Source of the DNA: Eubacteriaceae bacterium
GTDB taxonomy: Bacteria > Bacillota > Clostridia > Peptostreptococcales > Anaerovoracaceae
NCBI GenBank assembly: GCA_902362805.1
Contig: CABIXY010000004.1
Location: 1-64,000 of the forward strand
Reading direction: 5' to 3'
Length of the DNA stretch: 64,000 nucleotides
The number at the start of each line of letters is the position of its first letter. Position 1 is the stretch's first letter. The notes beneath the pieces were generated by a model. That model had not been told where the DNA came from. It made no database searches and was given only the letters and a program-made list of their open reading frames with translations. Both the position numbers and the translations under genes were made by a program. Shown in pieces: positions 42,011 to 50,445 of this stretch.

Positions 42011-42552
42011 GCCGCTAAATTATTGTTTATCCTTGCATTTTCTTCAATTTTATCGTCAATAGAACCAAGGATAGAAGCAATCCTTGATTGCATTTTTTTA
42101 TATTTTGGTACTCGCACTTCAATATTTTTCATTGTGTTGCCCGACACTTCTTTGAATGTTGTTCCGCTACCCAATTTCTCAATTCTATCTTTGTTATACT
42201 TGAGTAGATAATATAGGAACAGAGGGGCAATATTATCATTAGGAATAACGCTCTTAAATCCCTGATTAGTACATACTTCATTCGCGGCAATAGCCACATA
42301 ACCAATCGGTGCTCTTGAGGAAAATAAAACAGTATCTACTGGCATTAACTGAGTTGAACAGCTTTTCAATCCTGTTTCTGTAATATTTCTTTCTCCTCGC
42401 TCAATGTATCGACCACTAAATGTAGATAAATCTTTTGGTGTAATCCAGGCAATATCTCCACCTTCATAATTCTCAGGTTTTTGGGTTGAAGGTGTAGCAC
42501 CACCTACAACAGTGCCAATATCTGATATTTTGCAATCAATCCATTCAGCCAT
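42007..42552 (-). CDS. hsdS: HsdS first-half cassette (truncated specificity subunit)
   Basis: The 181-residue product has one target-recognition domain (CKISDIGTVVGGATPSTQKP, IAWITPKDLSTFSGRYIERG, SGTTFKEVSGNTMKNIEVRV) and the start of the coiled-coil linker (RIASILGSIDDKIEENARIN), ending NNLAA at site b. It has a ribosome site (GAGAGG) and ATG at 42550-42552. It starts within 15 bases of the recombinase stop. As it stands it is a half-subunit; after inversion at sites a and b it would become a full HsdS of about 373 residues. Confidence 0.85.
   Translation of the reverse strand: MAEWIDCKISDIGTVVGGATPSTQKPENYEGGDIAWITPKDLSTFSGRYIERGERNITETGLKSCSTQLMPVDTVLFSSRAPIGYVAIAANEVCTNQGFKSVIPNDNIAPLFLYYLLKYNKDRIEKLGSGTTFKEVSGNTMKNIEVRVPKYKKMQSRIASILGSIDDKIEENARINNNLAA
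42016..42030. repeat. Inversion site b (15-bp core)
   Basis: TAAATTATTGTTTAT, the inverse of the site a core. It lies in the linker codons (INNNL) of the half-HsdS. Identity with site d extends to 17 bases (CTAAATTATTGTTTATC). Confidence 0.8.
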
Positions 42553-42565
42553 GATTTTTACCTCT

Positions 42566-43549
42566 CTATCCAATGTATTTTCGGTGAGCAATCTTTACAT
42601 TGCTCTGCTTTACCATTGCGTACTGCAAAGTCGTATCAATCTTTCTATGCCCCAAGAGTTGTTGTAACTGCTCAATAGGCATTCCCTTATCTATCGCCAT
42701 AGTTGCAAGTGTACGCCTGAACTTATGTGGATGTACTTTTTGCAAGCCTAATCGTTTTCCAAATTCTCGCAGACGGACTTCCACGCCGCCAATTTTCAGC
42801 CTTTCGTACGGTGATTTCAGCGACACGAACAGCGCTGGATTATCGTCCGTTCTGCTTTCTAAATAGTTCTGTAAATGTATCTTGGTTCGAGCGTCAAAGT
42901 AAACCACTCGTTCCTTGCTACCTTTACCAAATACGATACATTCTCTCTCGTTGAAGTCAATGTCATTTCGGTTCAGCAATACCATTTCACCAACACGCAT
43001 ACCGGTTGAAGCAAGCATATCAATCATTGCCAAGTCCCTAAGCTCCGTGCAGTTATCCCTCATCAGTTCAAGTGTTTCGTCGGAATAGGTCTCTTTGATA
43101 TTGCTCGCCGACTTAACCTTATGTATCCTCCTGACAGGACTTTTGAGAATGCAGTCCTCATCTTCGAGCCAAGAGAAGAAAGAAGAGAGAATTCGACGGA
43201 TATTGTCTATCGTAACCTTACTTGAGTTCTTTTTCTGCTGGTAATTTGTCAAGTACCCTCGTATGTCCTCCGTCGCAATTTCCTTTACCCCTTTTCCGAG
43301 TTCATCAAGCATAGTCTGAATGGTGGAATGATAGTATTTCAAGGATTTCTCCGAACAGCCCTCAATCCTTTTTGCGGACAGAAACAGGGCGACCAAATCC
43401 TGTTCTTCTTTTTGCACTTTGCCTGCTGTTTCGCAGACCTCATAGTTCCATAGTGTGTGTAGCAGTACATCTTGCAGTCTTTCAGCTTGTGCATTGTTCA
43501 GGAATGGCAACATTCCTTGAAGTACATCGTTGACTAGCTTTTGCTTCAT
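42566..43549 (-). CDS. Tyrosine recombinase of the hsdS inversion locus
   Basis: The 327-residue protein has a SAM-like N-terminal DNA-binding domain (SEKSLKYYHSTIQTMLDELG) and a catalytic domain with the R-H-R-H-Y set: RDLAMIDMLASTGMRVGEMV (Arg), KVHPHKFRRTLATMAIDKGM (His-x-x-Arg), LQQLLGHRKIDTTLQYAMV (His and the nucleophile Tyr). The ATG at 43547-43549 follows AAAGGAG. Its place between hsdS halves and four inverted core sites means it most likely inverts them, like the recombinases of other phase-variable type I loci. It lies inside the longest invertible segment. Confidence 0.88.
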   Translation of the reverse strand: MKQKLVNDVLQGMLPFLNNAQAERLQDVLLHTLWNYEVCETAGKVQKEEQDLVALFLSAKRIEGCSEKSLKYYHSTIQTMLDELGKGVKEIATEDIRGYLTNYQQKKNSSKVTIDNIRRILSSFFSWLEDEDCILKSPVRRIHKVKSASNIKETYSDETLELMRDNCTELRDLAMIDMLASTGMRVGEMVLLNRNDIDFNERECIVFGKGSKERVVYFDARTKIHLQNYLESRTDDNPALFVSLKSPYERLKIGGVEVRLREFGKRLGLQKVHPHKFRRTLATMAIDKGMPIEQLQQLLGHRKIDTTLQYAMVKQSNVKIAHRKYIG

Positions 43550-43635
43550 TATCGTTTCTCCTTTGATATTATATGAGAACGACAAGCAACGGCGGTTCCA
43601 TTATTTCACTCCCGCCGTTGGTGGAGGGTTACAAC

Positions 43636-43998
43636 TCAAATATCACTGTTTCCATTTACTGTTACTTCCAAATCATCAACATCAATTTCTAAGTCTCTGA
43701 GTCTATTTTCGACATCTTCGAGCGTCTCAGCTATTTCGTTATGCAATGTTTTCAATTCTAGAAATTCCGTATAAAAACCTCGTATTGCAAAGATTAACTC
43801 TATCATCAATTCTTTGTTATCCATTTGCAGCAATTTTGCTTTCTCTGTTTCAAGAGCCCTTTCCTCTGCCTCAATTCGCGATTGCTCTTGACGTAGGTTT
43901 TCAGCTTCTTTTTCAAGCTTTACTTGGTGTTTAATTGTTTTTTTCTTTGAATGATCGACTTTTAATGAGGAAAAACCTTGTTTCATTTTCTCAATCAT
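43636..43998 (-). CDS. Coiled-coil protein of unknown function
   Basis: The 120-residue protein is almost wholly helical and charged, with heptad patterns in KHQVKLEKEAENLRQEQSRI and LHNEIAETLEDVENRLRDLE. No membrane segment or catalytic motif is seen. GAAGGAG precedes the ATG, and inversion site c lies in its leader (44016-44030). It may be a structural accessory to the restriction or recombination proteins; that is a guess from position. Confidence 0.65.
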   Translation of the reverse strand: MIEKMKQGFSSLKVDHSKKKTIKHQVKLEKEAENLRQEQSRIEAEERALETEKAKLLQMDNKELMIELIFAIRGFYTEFLELKTLHNEIAETLEDVENRLRDLEIDVDDLEVTVNGNSDI

Positions 43999-44015
43999 AG
44001 ACTATATCTCCTTCA

Positions 44016-44030
44016 ATAAACAATAATTTA
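44016..44030. repeat. Inversion site c (15-bp core)
   Basis: ATAAACAATAATTTA in the same orientation as site a, placed just after the stop codon of the expressed hsdS. With site d it brackets the second half of that gene. Confidence 0.8.
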
Positions 44031-44047
44031 CGGTATCAACTGGTGGC

Positions 44048-45163
44048 TTAGCGGTCAATTTCGGAAACATCGAGTTCGCCAGACATTAAACGTGGTAGTA
44101 AGCTGTCTCTAATGTCCCGCAAGCGACATATTTCGTCATAATTATTGCGAATAGTTGTATCCATTGGAGCAACAAGGTTTTCAAAGTCATCCATAGCATC
44201 ATTAGATGGAATAAGGATAGGCATATCATTTAATGAATTGCGATTGATTGAGCCGAAAACAGTACCCTCACCATTAAAAACATCTAACTGCTTTTTGAGT
44301 GAAAACATAGTATAAAGGACAAAGGATTGATGGTTGGACTTTGAATGAATAGCAGCTAATCCACGACCAATACAACAGTTAGTATGAGCAACATTAAGGT
44401 CACCTACGGGTGCTCTGACACTCATCAAAGCGTCATTTGCATAAGCCATACGCTTTGGTTCAGTAGTATATAAACGAATAGATGGAAATCTGAAACCAAA
44501 TTCAGCACGTCCCTGAAAGAAAATTGTGCCATTTCCATCCTCATTATAGCTACTGCCGCTTGGAGATTGTCCCATTGTAATATCCGCAATGTCATTTAAA
44601 GTGCCTTTTGCCCAATCAGAACTTGCATTATCAATGAACATTTGTTGATACAAAGCCTGTGCTTGCTGCTCTAAATTATTGTTTATCGCATTGTTAATCT
44701 CAATTTTGTCATCTATCATCTCCAAATATCGTGCAATTTTCTTTTGCGTTTGTGTATCTGCAGGGATATCTACTTCTAATCCATTTATGTCATTTCTGTT
44801 TACAGAACCAAATACTGTACCGCTTTCTTTTTTAAGAAGATGAGGTACATAATATTTCATCAAATAGAACAGAAAACTCTGATTTCCGTTTTTCATTCTC
44901 AACGAGCAAACACCACGACCTAAGCACATATCCACAGGGGTGATATTAAGGTCGCCGACCGGCGCTCTGACACTCATTATGATATCACCGGTTTTGGCAA
45001 GCTTAGTCAAAACTGTTGTGTATGTATTAAAGGTTGGATACTTAAACCCAAATGTTCTATTACCTTGTAAAAAAGGGTATCCTTTCCTTTCTTTATTGTA
45101 AAATTCGGATTTAGGTGATTGTCCCATTGTTACATCAACAATATCCTCAAGTTTACACTTCAT
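44048..45163 (-). CDS. hsdS: Type I restriction specificity subunit, full length
   Basis: The 371-residue protein has two target-recognition domains: LEDIVDVTMGQSPKSEFYNK (first) and LNDIADITMGQSPSGSSYNE (second). They are internally similar and separated by conserved helices (ARYLEMIDDKIEINNAINNN, LEQQAQALYQQMF). The C-terminal helix is RDIRDSLLPRLMSGELDVSE. The ATG at 45161-45163 overlaps the hsdM stop region. The linker codons INNNL contain inversion site d. It sets the DNA target of the HsdM methylase and HsdR nuclease and is the copy expressed in the present orientation. Confidence 0.93.
   Translation of the reverse strand: MKCKLEDIVDVTMGQSPKSEFYNKERKGYPFLQGNRTFGFKYPTFNTYTTVLTKLAKTGDIIMSVRAPVGDLNITPVDMCLGRGVCSLRMKNGNQSFLFYLMKYYVPHLLKKESGTVFGSVNRNDINGLEVDIPADTQTQKKIARYLEMIDDKIEINNAINNNLEQQAQALYQQMFIDNASSDWAKGTLNDIADITMGQSPSGSSYNEDGNGTIFFQGRAEFGFRFPSIRLYTTEPKRMAYANDALMSVRAPVGDLNVAHTNCCIGRGLAAIHSKSNHQSFVLYTMFSLKKQLDVFNGEGTVFGSINRNSLNDMPILIPSNDAMDDFENLVAPMDTTIRNNYDEICRLRDIRDSLLPRLMSGELDVSEIDR
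44662..44690. repeat. Inversion site d (29-bp arm, contains the 15-bp core)
   Basis: Exact inverted copy of site a (41404-41432), with core TAAATTATTGTTTAT at 44672-44686. It falls in the linker between the two recognition domains of the expressed hsdS. Confidence 0.85.
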
Positions 45164-46658
45164 ACCCAATCGCCCCCAGTTTCTTTTTGATTTCGTCTTC
45201 CAGTTCGTGTGACTTTGCAAACATCTCCGACAGTTCAGAAGTAAGACGGGTCATCTTTTCTTCAAAAGGTTCTCCGTCATCCTCGACTTCTTCAATACCA
45301 ACATATCTGCCCGGTGTAAGAATGAAATCTTGTTTTTCAATTTTCTGAAGGTCGGCAACAGCACAAAAGCCTTTTACATCTTCGAAAGTACCGTCTTGAA
45401 ACTGAGTAAACGCATCTGCTAACTTCTGAATATCTTCATCGGTAAAATCTCTGTGCTTGCGGTCAACCATATATCCCATTTTACGAGCGTCGATAAACAG
45501 AGTTTTGCCCTTCTGCTTTTTGTTCTTGGAAATAAACCAAAGAGTAACCGGAATAGTTACGCTGTAAAAGAGCTGCGTTGGCAACGCAACAATACCTTCG
45601 ACAAGGTCCGCCTGAATGATATTTTTTCTAATTTCTCCTTCGCCACTGGACTGAGAAGATAATGCACCATTCGCAAGAACAAGACCAATTTTACCATTTG
45701 GAGCAAGATGATGTATCATATGCTGTATCCAAGCATAGTTGGCATTACCGGCAGGCGGTGTTCCGTATTTCCAACGAACATCGTCTTTGAGCTTTTCCTG
45801 TCCCCAGTTAGAAAGGTTAAATGGTGGATTTGCCATAATGAAATCTGCTTTTAGTGTCTTATGTAAATCATTAAAGAATGTATCCGCCTGATATGGTCCA
45901 AAATCTGCGTCGATACCACGTATAGCCATATTCATCTTTGCCATCTTCCAAGTATCAGCGTTGGACTCTTGGCCATAAACTGCAATCTCTCCACGATTAC
46001 CACTATGGGCCTGTATGAACTTTGCACTCTGCACAAACATACCACCAGAGCCACAGCAAGGGTCATATACACGGCAGTTCTTGAAAGGCTTTAAGATAGC
46101 AACAATTGTTTTAACGATACTTGCAGGCGTGTAGAATTCGCCGCCTTTAACACCTTCGTAAGCAGCAAACTGCTGAATACAATATTCATAAGTTCTGCCG
46201 AGAAGGTCTTTACTTTCCTTGGTATCACCCATATCCATATTTGTGAAAAGATCAACAACATCGCCCAAAACACGCTTGTCCAAATCAGGACTTGCATAGT
46301 TTTTTGGCAATACATTTTTAAGGGTAGTATTTTCTTTTTCAATTGCTCGCATAGCATTATCAATAACTACACCAATTTCAGGGGTATGAGCTGCGTCTTT
46401 AATCTTATTCCAACGGGCTTCCCCAGGCACAAAGAAGATATTCTCTTCGGTGTATGCGTCTTTGTCATCTTCAAAGCCATCACCTTCGGCAACGAGTTGT
46501 TCGTAGCGTTTTTGAAATGCACTTGAAATATAACGAAGGAAAATAAGGCCTACGATTACTTTTCTATATTCCGAAGCAGGTATATGTCCCCAAAGGACAC
46601 ACGCTGCATCCCAAATTTGTTTTTCAAAGCCGATATTGGCATTATTTACAGTTGCCAT
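45153..46658 (-). CDS. hsdM: Type I restriction-modification methyltransferase subunit
   Basis: The 501-residue adenine methyltransferase has an N-terminal helical domain, the SAM-binding motif VYDPCCGSGGMFVQSAKF (about 197-214) and the catalytic motif IMANPPFNLSNWGQEKL (NPPF at 277-280), with QESNADTWKMAKMNMAIRGI between. It heads the minus-strand operon hsdM-hsdS-coiled coil-recombinase. AAAGGA precedes the ATG. Length and motifs are normal. Confidence 0.95.
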   Translation of the reverse strand: MATVNNANIGFEKQIWDAACVLWGHIPASEYRKVIVGLIFLRYISSAFQKRYEQLVAEGDGFEDDKDAYTEENIFFVPGEARWNKIKDAAHTPEIGVVIDNAMRAIEKENTTLKNVLPKNYASPDLDKRVLGDVVDLFTNMDMGDTKESKDLLGRTYEYCIQQFAAYEGVKGGEFYTPASIVKTIVAILKPFKNCRVYDPCCGSGGMFVQSAKFIQAHSGNRGEIAVYGQESNADTWKMAKMNMAIRGIDADFGPYQADTFFNDLHKTLKADFIMANPPFNLSNWGQEKLKDDVRWKYGTPPAGNANYAWIQHMIHHLAPNGKIGLVLANGALSSQSSGEGEIRKNIIQADLVEGIVALPTQLFYSVTIPVTLWFISKNKKQKGKTLFIDARKMGYMVDRKHRDFTDEDIQKLADAFTQFQDGTFEDVKGFCAVADLQKIEKQDFILTPGRYVGIEEVEDDGEPFEEKMTRLTSELSEMFAKSHELEDEIKKKLGAIGYEV

Positions 46659-47708
46659 AGAATAAATCCTTTCTCATTAAGTGTTATAAAAGTTTATCAT
46701 ATCAGTTATTCGTTACGATTATATCATCAAGGGTGTCTGTCATTACCCATCTTACGCATTATATACTTTGTCAGTTCTGCTGTCTCTTGCAGATCTTTCT
46801 TTTTCTTATCTCTGTCCAACAAAATACGTCACAGTTTTTTATATGTAACTGCCCTCCGTGTCCTTCTTTTCCCTGCATTTGTGCGAGAATACTAAGTTAT
46901 TAAATAGTATAGCATAAAAGCTTTTATTTTCAATATAATAACTGTTATTTCGCATTTTTTACCTTATCGCTAGTATAGCAGGTCATACGTTTTCAAAACC
47001 AACCATAAATAATACTAAAAAAGAGGCGTTTTCACACCTCAACCACATAACATATTATCTTGAGCTATTAGCGCACTATCTGCAATAGCCTTTTCTACCA
47101 GTGTTTTTTCCCTCTAGATCAATCTGTTCCCCAAAACACTTTTGCTTTCGGGGCAGTGCTTTGCATTGCTGCTCTAACAGCAATGTACATTTCACGTATT
47201 GCTTCTTATATAATTGCACTGTGTTCTTTTGCGATTGTTTCCATACTATTCTTCAACGTTCTTCCTACCTTGTCTATTCATGCGTATCTACCACAATAGT
47301 TATAATAATTTGTCAAAGTCTCGAAAATCTTGTCGAACAGCACAAAATAATTGTAATAATCAAGGGGGGGGTGCCGCGCTAGCAGTCCTTTTCCCTTAGC
47401 GCGATACCCTCTCTTTCAAAAAAAGCAATTTTTTATTTTGCTTAATCATTGCAACTATTTCATCTGTTTCATTAGTCTCACTTAAAATGCCACAAACCCT
47501 CATAAACACTGAGTTTTTACGGCCTGTCAACTTACTCCCACTCGACAAATTCAAGTGTAGTTTAGCATATTTACAGTGGTTTTGCAAATAAAATATTCGC
47601 TTATTTGTTAATATTTCACTCGTTATTTTTGGTTGCAACTTTACTTAGTATCAAAATAGTATCAGTGAAAATAAGGCTAATATGTGTAGGGTATTCCCAT
47701 AATCTGCT
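46659..47708. other. Gene-poor stretch with relic reading frames
   Basis: About 1 kb without a convincing gene. On the minus strand, short unprotected frames look coding-like, e.g. KKKKDLQETAELTKYIMRKM ending near 46725, and METIAKEHSAII, stop, EAIREMYIAVRAAMQSTAPK at about 47130-47260. They look like broken genes. There is an 8-base G run at 47364-47371 and a 7-bp inverted repeat CGCGCTA/TAGCGCG (47375-47381 and 47397-47403). An 80-codon frame at 47396-47638 has no supporting features. Confidence 0.5.
47017..47040 (-). terminator. Minus-strand terminator
   Basis: On the minus strand GAGGTG-TGAAAA-CGCCTC followed by TTTTTT. It lies downstream of the broken minus-strand frames and upstream of hsdM, isolating the restriction operon. 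Confidence 0.7.
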
Positions 47709-48473
47709 TTACAGCCAAAGCGCCCAGTCACCATAATCGAATTTTCCGCTACCATGCCGTAATTTTCCGTTTGCATCAAGTTCACGAAAAGCATCACGCA
47801 TACGAAACAATATCTCAGGTTCAATATCCAATGTATGGTGTGCTGGAAATATTTTTTCAGCAGGTAGCTCTGCTATTTTTTCCAGTGAGTTAAGATACGC
47901 CGTTGGGTCAGTGGAGGGGAAAAATGCCGTAAGCGTATCCTCCTTGTAAACCAAGTCTCCTGTAAAAAGATATCCACGCACAGGCTCCCAAAAACACATA
48001 TGTCCTGGTGCGTGTCCTGGTGTATGTAAAACCTCTATGCTGCGACCACCAAGGTTTATTGTTTCTCCGCCGACTAGCGTTTTTGTAGGAATCCCTTGAA
48101 AAAATGTATAGTGGTCAACATCAAATCCATCGGGTAAGTCACATCGGTCGGTCACATACTCCTTAATTGTGTCAAGTGGCTGTGGAAATTGACCATTTAA
48201 CCAGTGAACTTCTTCTGAGTGTGCGTAAAAATCAGGGAAATATTTGTGCCCACCAATATGATCCCAATGGATATGAGTAGCAATCGCTATTACAGGCTTG
48301 TCAGTCAGCCTTTGCACTTCATCATAAATATTACAAATACCAAGTCCTGTATCAATCAATAAGCTATACTCTGTTCCATTTAAGAGATAGCAATGTGTTT
48401 CTTCCCAATGACGGTATTCGCTGATGATATAGGTGCTATCATCAATTTTATTTATTGTGAACCATTCTTTCAT
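47709..48473 (-). CDS. MBL-fold metallo-hydrolase
   Basis: The 254-residue protein shows the metallo-beta-lactamase fold metal motif ATHIHWDHIGGHKY (H-x-H-x-D-H), then EVLHTPGHAPGHMCFWEP, LFTGDLVYKED and the late His in KIFPAHHTLDIEPE. No signal peptide is present, so it is a cytoplasmic hydrolase of the glyoxalase II/lactonase/ribonuclease Z type superfamily and not an antibiotic-degrading secreted enzyme. It lies alone between the restriction island and the mobilizable element. Confidence 0.88.
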   Translation of the reverse strand: MKEWFTINKIDDSTYIISEYRHWEETHCYLLNGTEYSLLIDTGLGICNIYDEVQRLTDKPVIAIATHIHWDHIGGHKYFPDFYAHSEEVHWLNGQFPQPLDTIKEYVTDRCDLPDGFDVDHYTFFQGIPTKTLVGGETINLGGRSIEVLHTPGHAPGHMCFWEPVRGYLFTGDLVYKEDTLTAFFPSTDPTAYLNSLEKIAELPAEKIFPAHHTLDIEPEILFRMRDAFRELDANGKLRHGSGKFDYGDWALWL

Positions 48474-48602
48474 ACAATTAACATGCCTCTTTCTATGTTT
48501 AACAACATCAAATATAATTTCCCCAAAAACCTATTTGGGGAATAGCTATTTTTTCAGTATAACATAGATTTCTGTCCATTTCCAGCAGGAGTAGCACCGC
48601 CA

Positions 48603-48657
48603 CATATCACCGTCAATGGTCAAGATGAACGGCTGCGCCGCCATTGACGGTGATATG
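48603..48657. repeat. 17-bp perfect inverted repeat
   Basis: CATATCACCGTCAATGG (48603-48619) and its exact complement (48641-48657), with a 21-base GC-rich loop. It lies between the MBL-fold gene and the mobilizable element, without a T-run. It could be an element end, a protein-binding site or an RNA structure. Confidence 0.65.
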
Positions 48658-48680
48658 CGCCTGTGCTTGGTGGTAAACAA

Positions 48681-48705
48681 GGGGTTAAGGGCGAGCCTTA
48701 ACCCC
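48681..48705. terminator. GC-rich hairpin
   Basis: GGGGTTAAGG (48681-48690), loop GCGAG, CCTTAACCCC (48696-48705): a perfect 10-bp stem. It resembles a terminator stem but has no adjacent T-run in either direction. Confidence 0.5.
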
Positions 48706-48741
48706 TCTGGGTTCACCTCTCAAATGTCACGCAATAGGGGT

Positions 48742-48768
48742 AAAAAAAGCCAGTGTTTATGCGGCTTT
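48742..48768 (-). terminator. Terminator downstream of the relaxase gene
   Basis: On the minus strand AAAGCC-GCATAAACACT-GGCTTT followed by a run of T. It lies about 70 bases after the relaxase stop codon. Confidence 0.7.
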
Positions 48769-48837
48769 CAAGCCTCTGTTTTGGGGTGGGTAATACAATA
48801 TCCCTCGTACCCTCGAAAACGGCGTTTGAACTGTCTT

Positions 48838-49944
48838 TTACCGTATATCGACACTTTTTTGTTTTTCCTGCCTACCGCCCACCAAATGAGTAAGACCGTG
48901 CTTTTCAAGGATAGACTGATAAAGCGTATTGCGGCGGCGCAGCTCGCCGTTTTCCTTTTCCAAAGTGCCAGCTTTGAGCTGACCTTTCACAGAACGATAA
49001 CTGTCAAGCTCCTGTTTCATTTCTGCTATTTTGGCTTTGAGGGTGGCAATGGTTTTTTCGGCTGCTTTGAGTAGCTTATCCAACCGCCGTTCCTTTTTCT
49101 CCTGCACCACAAAAGCCTTTGCCGCTGTCACCAGCGTTTGGTAATCCTCCGCATCCAGCTTGACCTTTGAGGAAAGAGGAACAGGCTTTGCCACTATCTG
49201 CTCCACCGCCTGTATGTCCACCTGTTTTTGTTTGAGTTTGCCGAGGGATTGCTCAAGTGCTTTCACCTCTGCGGTACGCTCCTGCTTTTTGAAATCCAGC
49301 ACGGTCAGGTGTTCGTTGTGGGTGTCAAGCTGCTCCCACTCGATACCATGCTGCCGCATAATCTCTGCAAGAGCTTGCTTTTCAGAATTGCGCCACTGGT
49401 TCAGTTCGGTATCGCCACGGCTGCCGCCCTCAAACCCCTGCGCCGCCAGTGCCTTTTTCAGTGACACTCTGGTGTCAAGTCCGCGCTTGCTGTCGGTAGT
49501 GAACGGTACAAAGTCAATATGTAGGTGCGGCGTTGCCTCGTCTAAATGGAGGTGCGCCGAGAACACTCGCAGATGGGGATTGCGCTGCTCAAAGCCCTTC
49601 ATAAATTCATCTAAAATGACCTTTGCCTGTTCGCCCTCTGGTGTACCCACGGCGGTATCCTTTACATTGCCCATCTGAAAAATGACCTCATGGTATAACT
49701 TTTCCTGCTTGCCTGTACGGATATGCTCATAGTAGTTATCAATCTTACGGTCACTGCGTTTTTGTTTGTCATTATACCGCTGGAGAGCTGCGCCGAATAG
49801 CTCCTCATAGACCTGTTTAAGACTATCGTGGCAATAGATGATGTTGTCGGAAACCCTGCTCTTGTCAATATTCTCCGCTATGAAATCTCGATTGTTATGG
49901 GTGAGTGAGCCTTTGCCTGTCATGGCGCTGATGGTTCGTTTCAA
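48838..49944 (-). CDS. MOBV-family relaxase (Pre/Mob)
   Basis: The 368-residue protein begins MKRTISAMTGKGSLTHNNRD, with the N-terminal HNNR motif of MOBV relaxases. The metal-binding three-His motif is AHLHLDEATPHLHIDFVPFT (about residues 150-169). The C-terminal 150 residues form a long charged coiled coil. It nicks oriT and starts conjugal mobilization using another element's transfer machinery. The small gene and hairpin-rich region upstream (50018-50444) and the mobC and RepA-like genes complete the mobilization module. Confidence 0.92.
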   Translation of the reverse strand: MKRTISAMTGKGSLTHNNRDFIAENIDKSRVSDNIIYCHDSLKQVYEELFGAALQRYNDKQKRSDRKIDNYYEHIRTGKQEKLYHEVIFQMGNVKDTAVGTPEGEQAKVILDEFMKGFEQRNPHLRVFSAHLHLDEATPHLHIDFVPFTTDSKRGLDTRVSLKKALAAQGFEGGSRGDTELNQWRNSEKQALAEIMRQHGIEWEQLDTHNEHLTVLDFKKQERTAEVKALEQSLGKLKQKQVDIQAVEQIVAKPVPLSSKVKLDAEDYQTLVTAAKAFVVQEKKERRLDKLLKAAEKTIATLKAKIAEMKQELDSYRSVKGQLKAGTLEKENGELRRRNTLYQSILEKHGLTHLVGGRQEKQKSVDIR

Positions 49945-50017
49945 ATGCTACCTCCTTTTCCTTATTGGCAGGACACAGAGGCGTGCCACGCCTCTGTCAT
50001 AGGCAGACAAGGAGAAA

Positions 50018-50251
50018 TCACCACCGAAAGCTGGGAAAGTACCCCTTGCGGTCTAGGTATTCCTGCCGTGCCTTTTCCTGCTCTGCCGGACTGTCTGCGG
50101 TTTTATATTGCGAATACAGGTTGCGGTTAATCATGGCATCCACCTTGCTTTGCAGCAGCGTTTCTATCTCCTCTCGCTCGTCCTCCTGCCCTAAGAGGTG
50201 GTAACGAGCCAGCATGAAAAACAGTTCCTCCGTAATCTGATAATGTTTCAT
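50018..50251 (-). CDS. Small conserved protein of mobilizable elements
   Basis: The 77-residue protein (MKHYQITEELFFMLARYHLL, ending EYLDRKGYFPSFRW) is acidic and helical. I recognise it only as a small protein commonly placed before MOBV relaxases in Clostridia mobilizable elements; function unknown. AAAGATAG precedes the ATG weakly. It lies between the hairpin-rich region and the relaxase gene. Confidence 0.65.
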   Translation of the reverse strand: MKHYQITEELFFMLARYHLLGQEDEREEIETLLQSKVDAMINRNLYSQYKTADSPAEQEKARQEYLDRKGYFPSFRW

Positions 50252-50289
50252 TTTCTATCTTTCCTATCCTTTCCGCTTGCCAAAGTTCT

Positions 50290-50444
50290 GTTACTCTTGT
50301 CAAGAGTAACGCAAAAGCACTTTTGACACTGCGTATCAAAAGCGCATTGCGCCCTACGGGGTAGAACGGCGGCACGATGCCGCAAGATGCGTTAAGGTTG
50401 CAAGATTGCAAGTCCCTAGTGGTCTGCAATGTTGCAACCTTAAC
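50290..50444. other. Hairpin cluster, candidate oriT or plasmid-type origin
   Basis: Four inverted repeats occur in 155 bases: GTTACTCTTG-T-CAAGAGTAAC (50290-50310), CTTTTGA/TCAAAAG (50320-50342), GCGGCA-CGA-TGCCGC (50369-50383) and GTTAAGGTTGCAA/TTGCAACCTTAAC (50391-50403 and 50432-50444, with an inner ATTGCA/TGCAAT). A GCGCCCTACGGGGT stretch lies between. Such clusters next to relaxase genes are typical of origins of transfer. The last hairpin directly follows the RepA-like stop codon and could also be its terminator. Confidence 0.5.
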
Positions 50445-50445
50445 A

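Noticed and set aside
41404..44690. Insertion sequence or integron
   Set aside because: The recombinase is a tyrosine recombinase amid hsdS halves, with sites in hsdS codons. There is no transposase, attC-like cassette array or target duplication.
47396..47638. 80-codon minus-strand gene
   Set aside because: No ribosome site, no recognisable pattern, low-complexity surroundings with a G run. Probably a chance frame.
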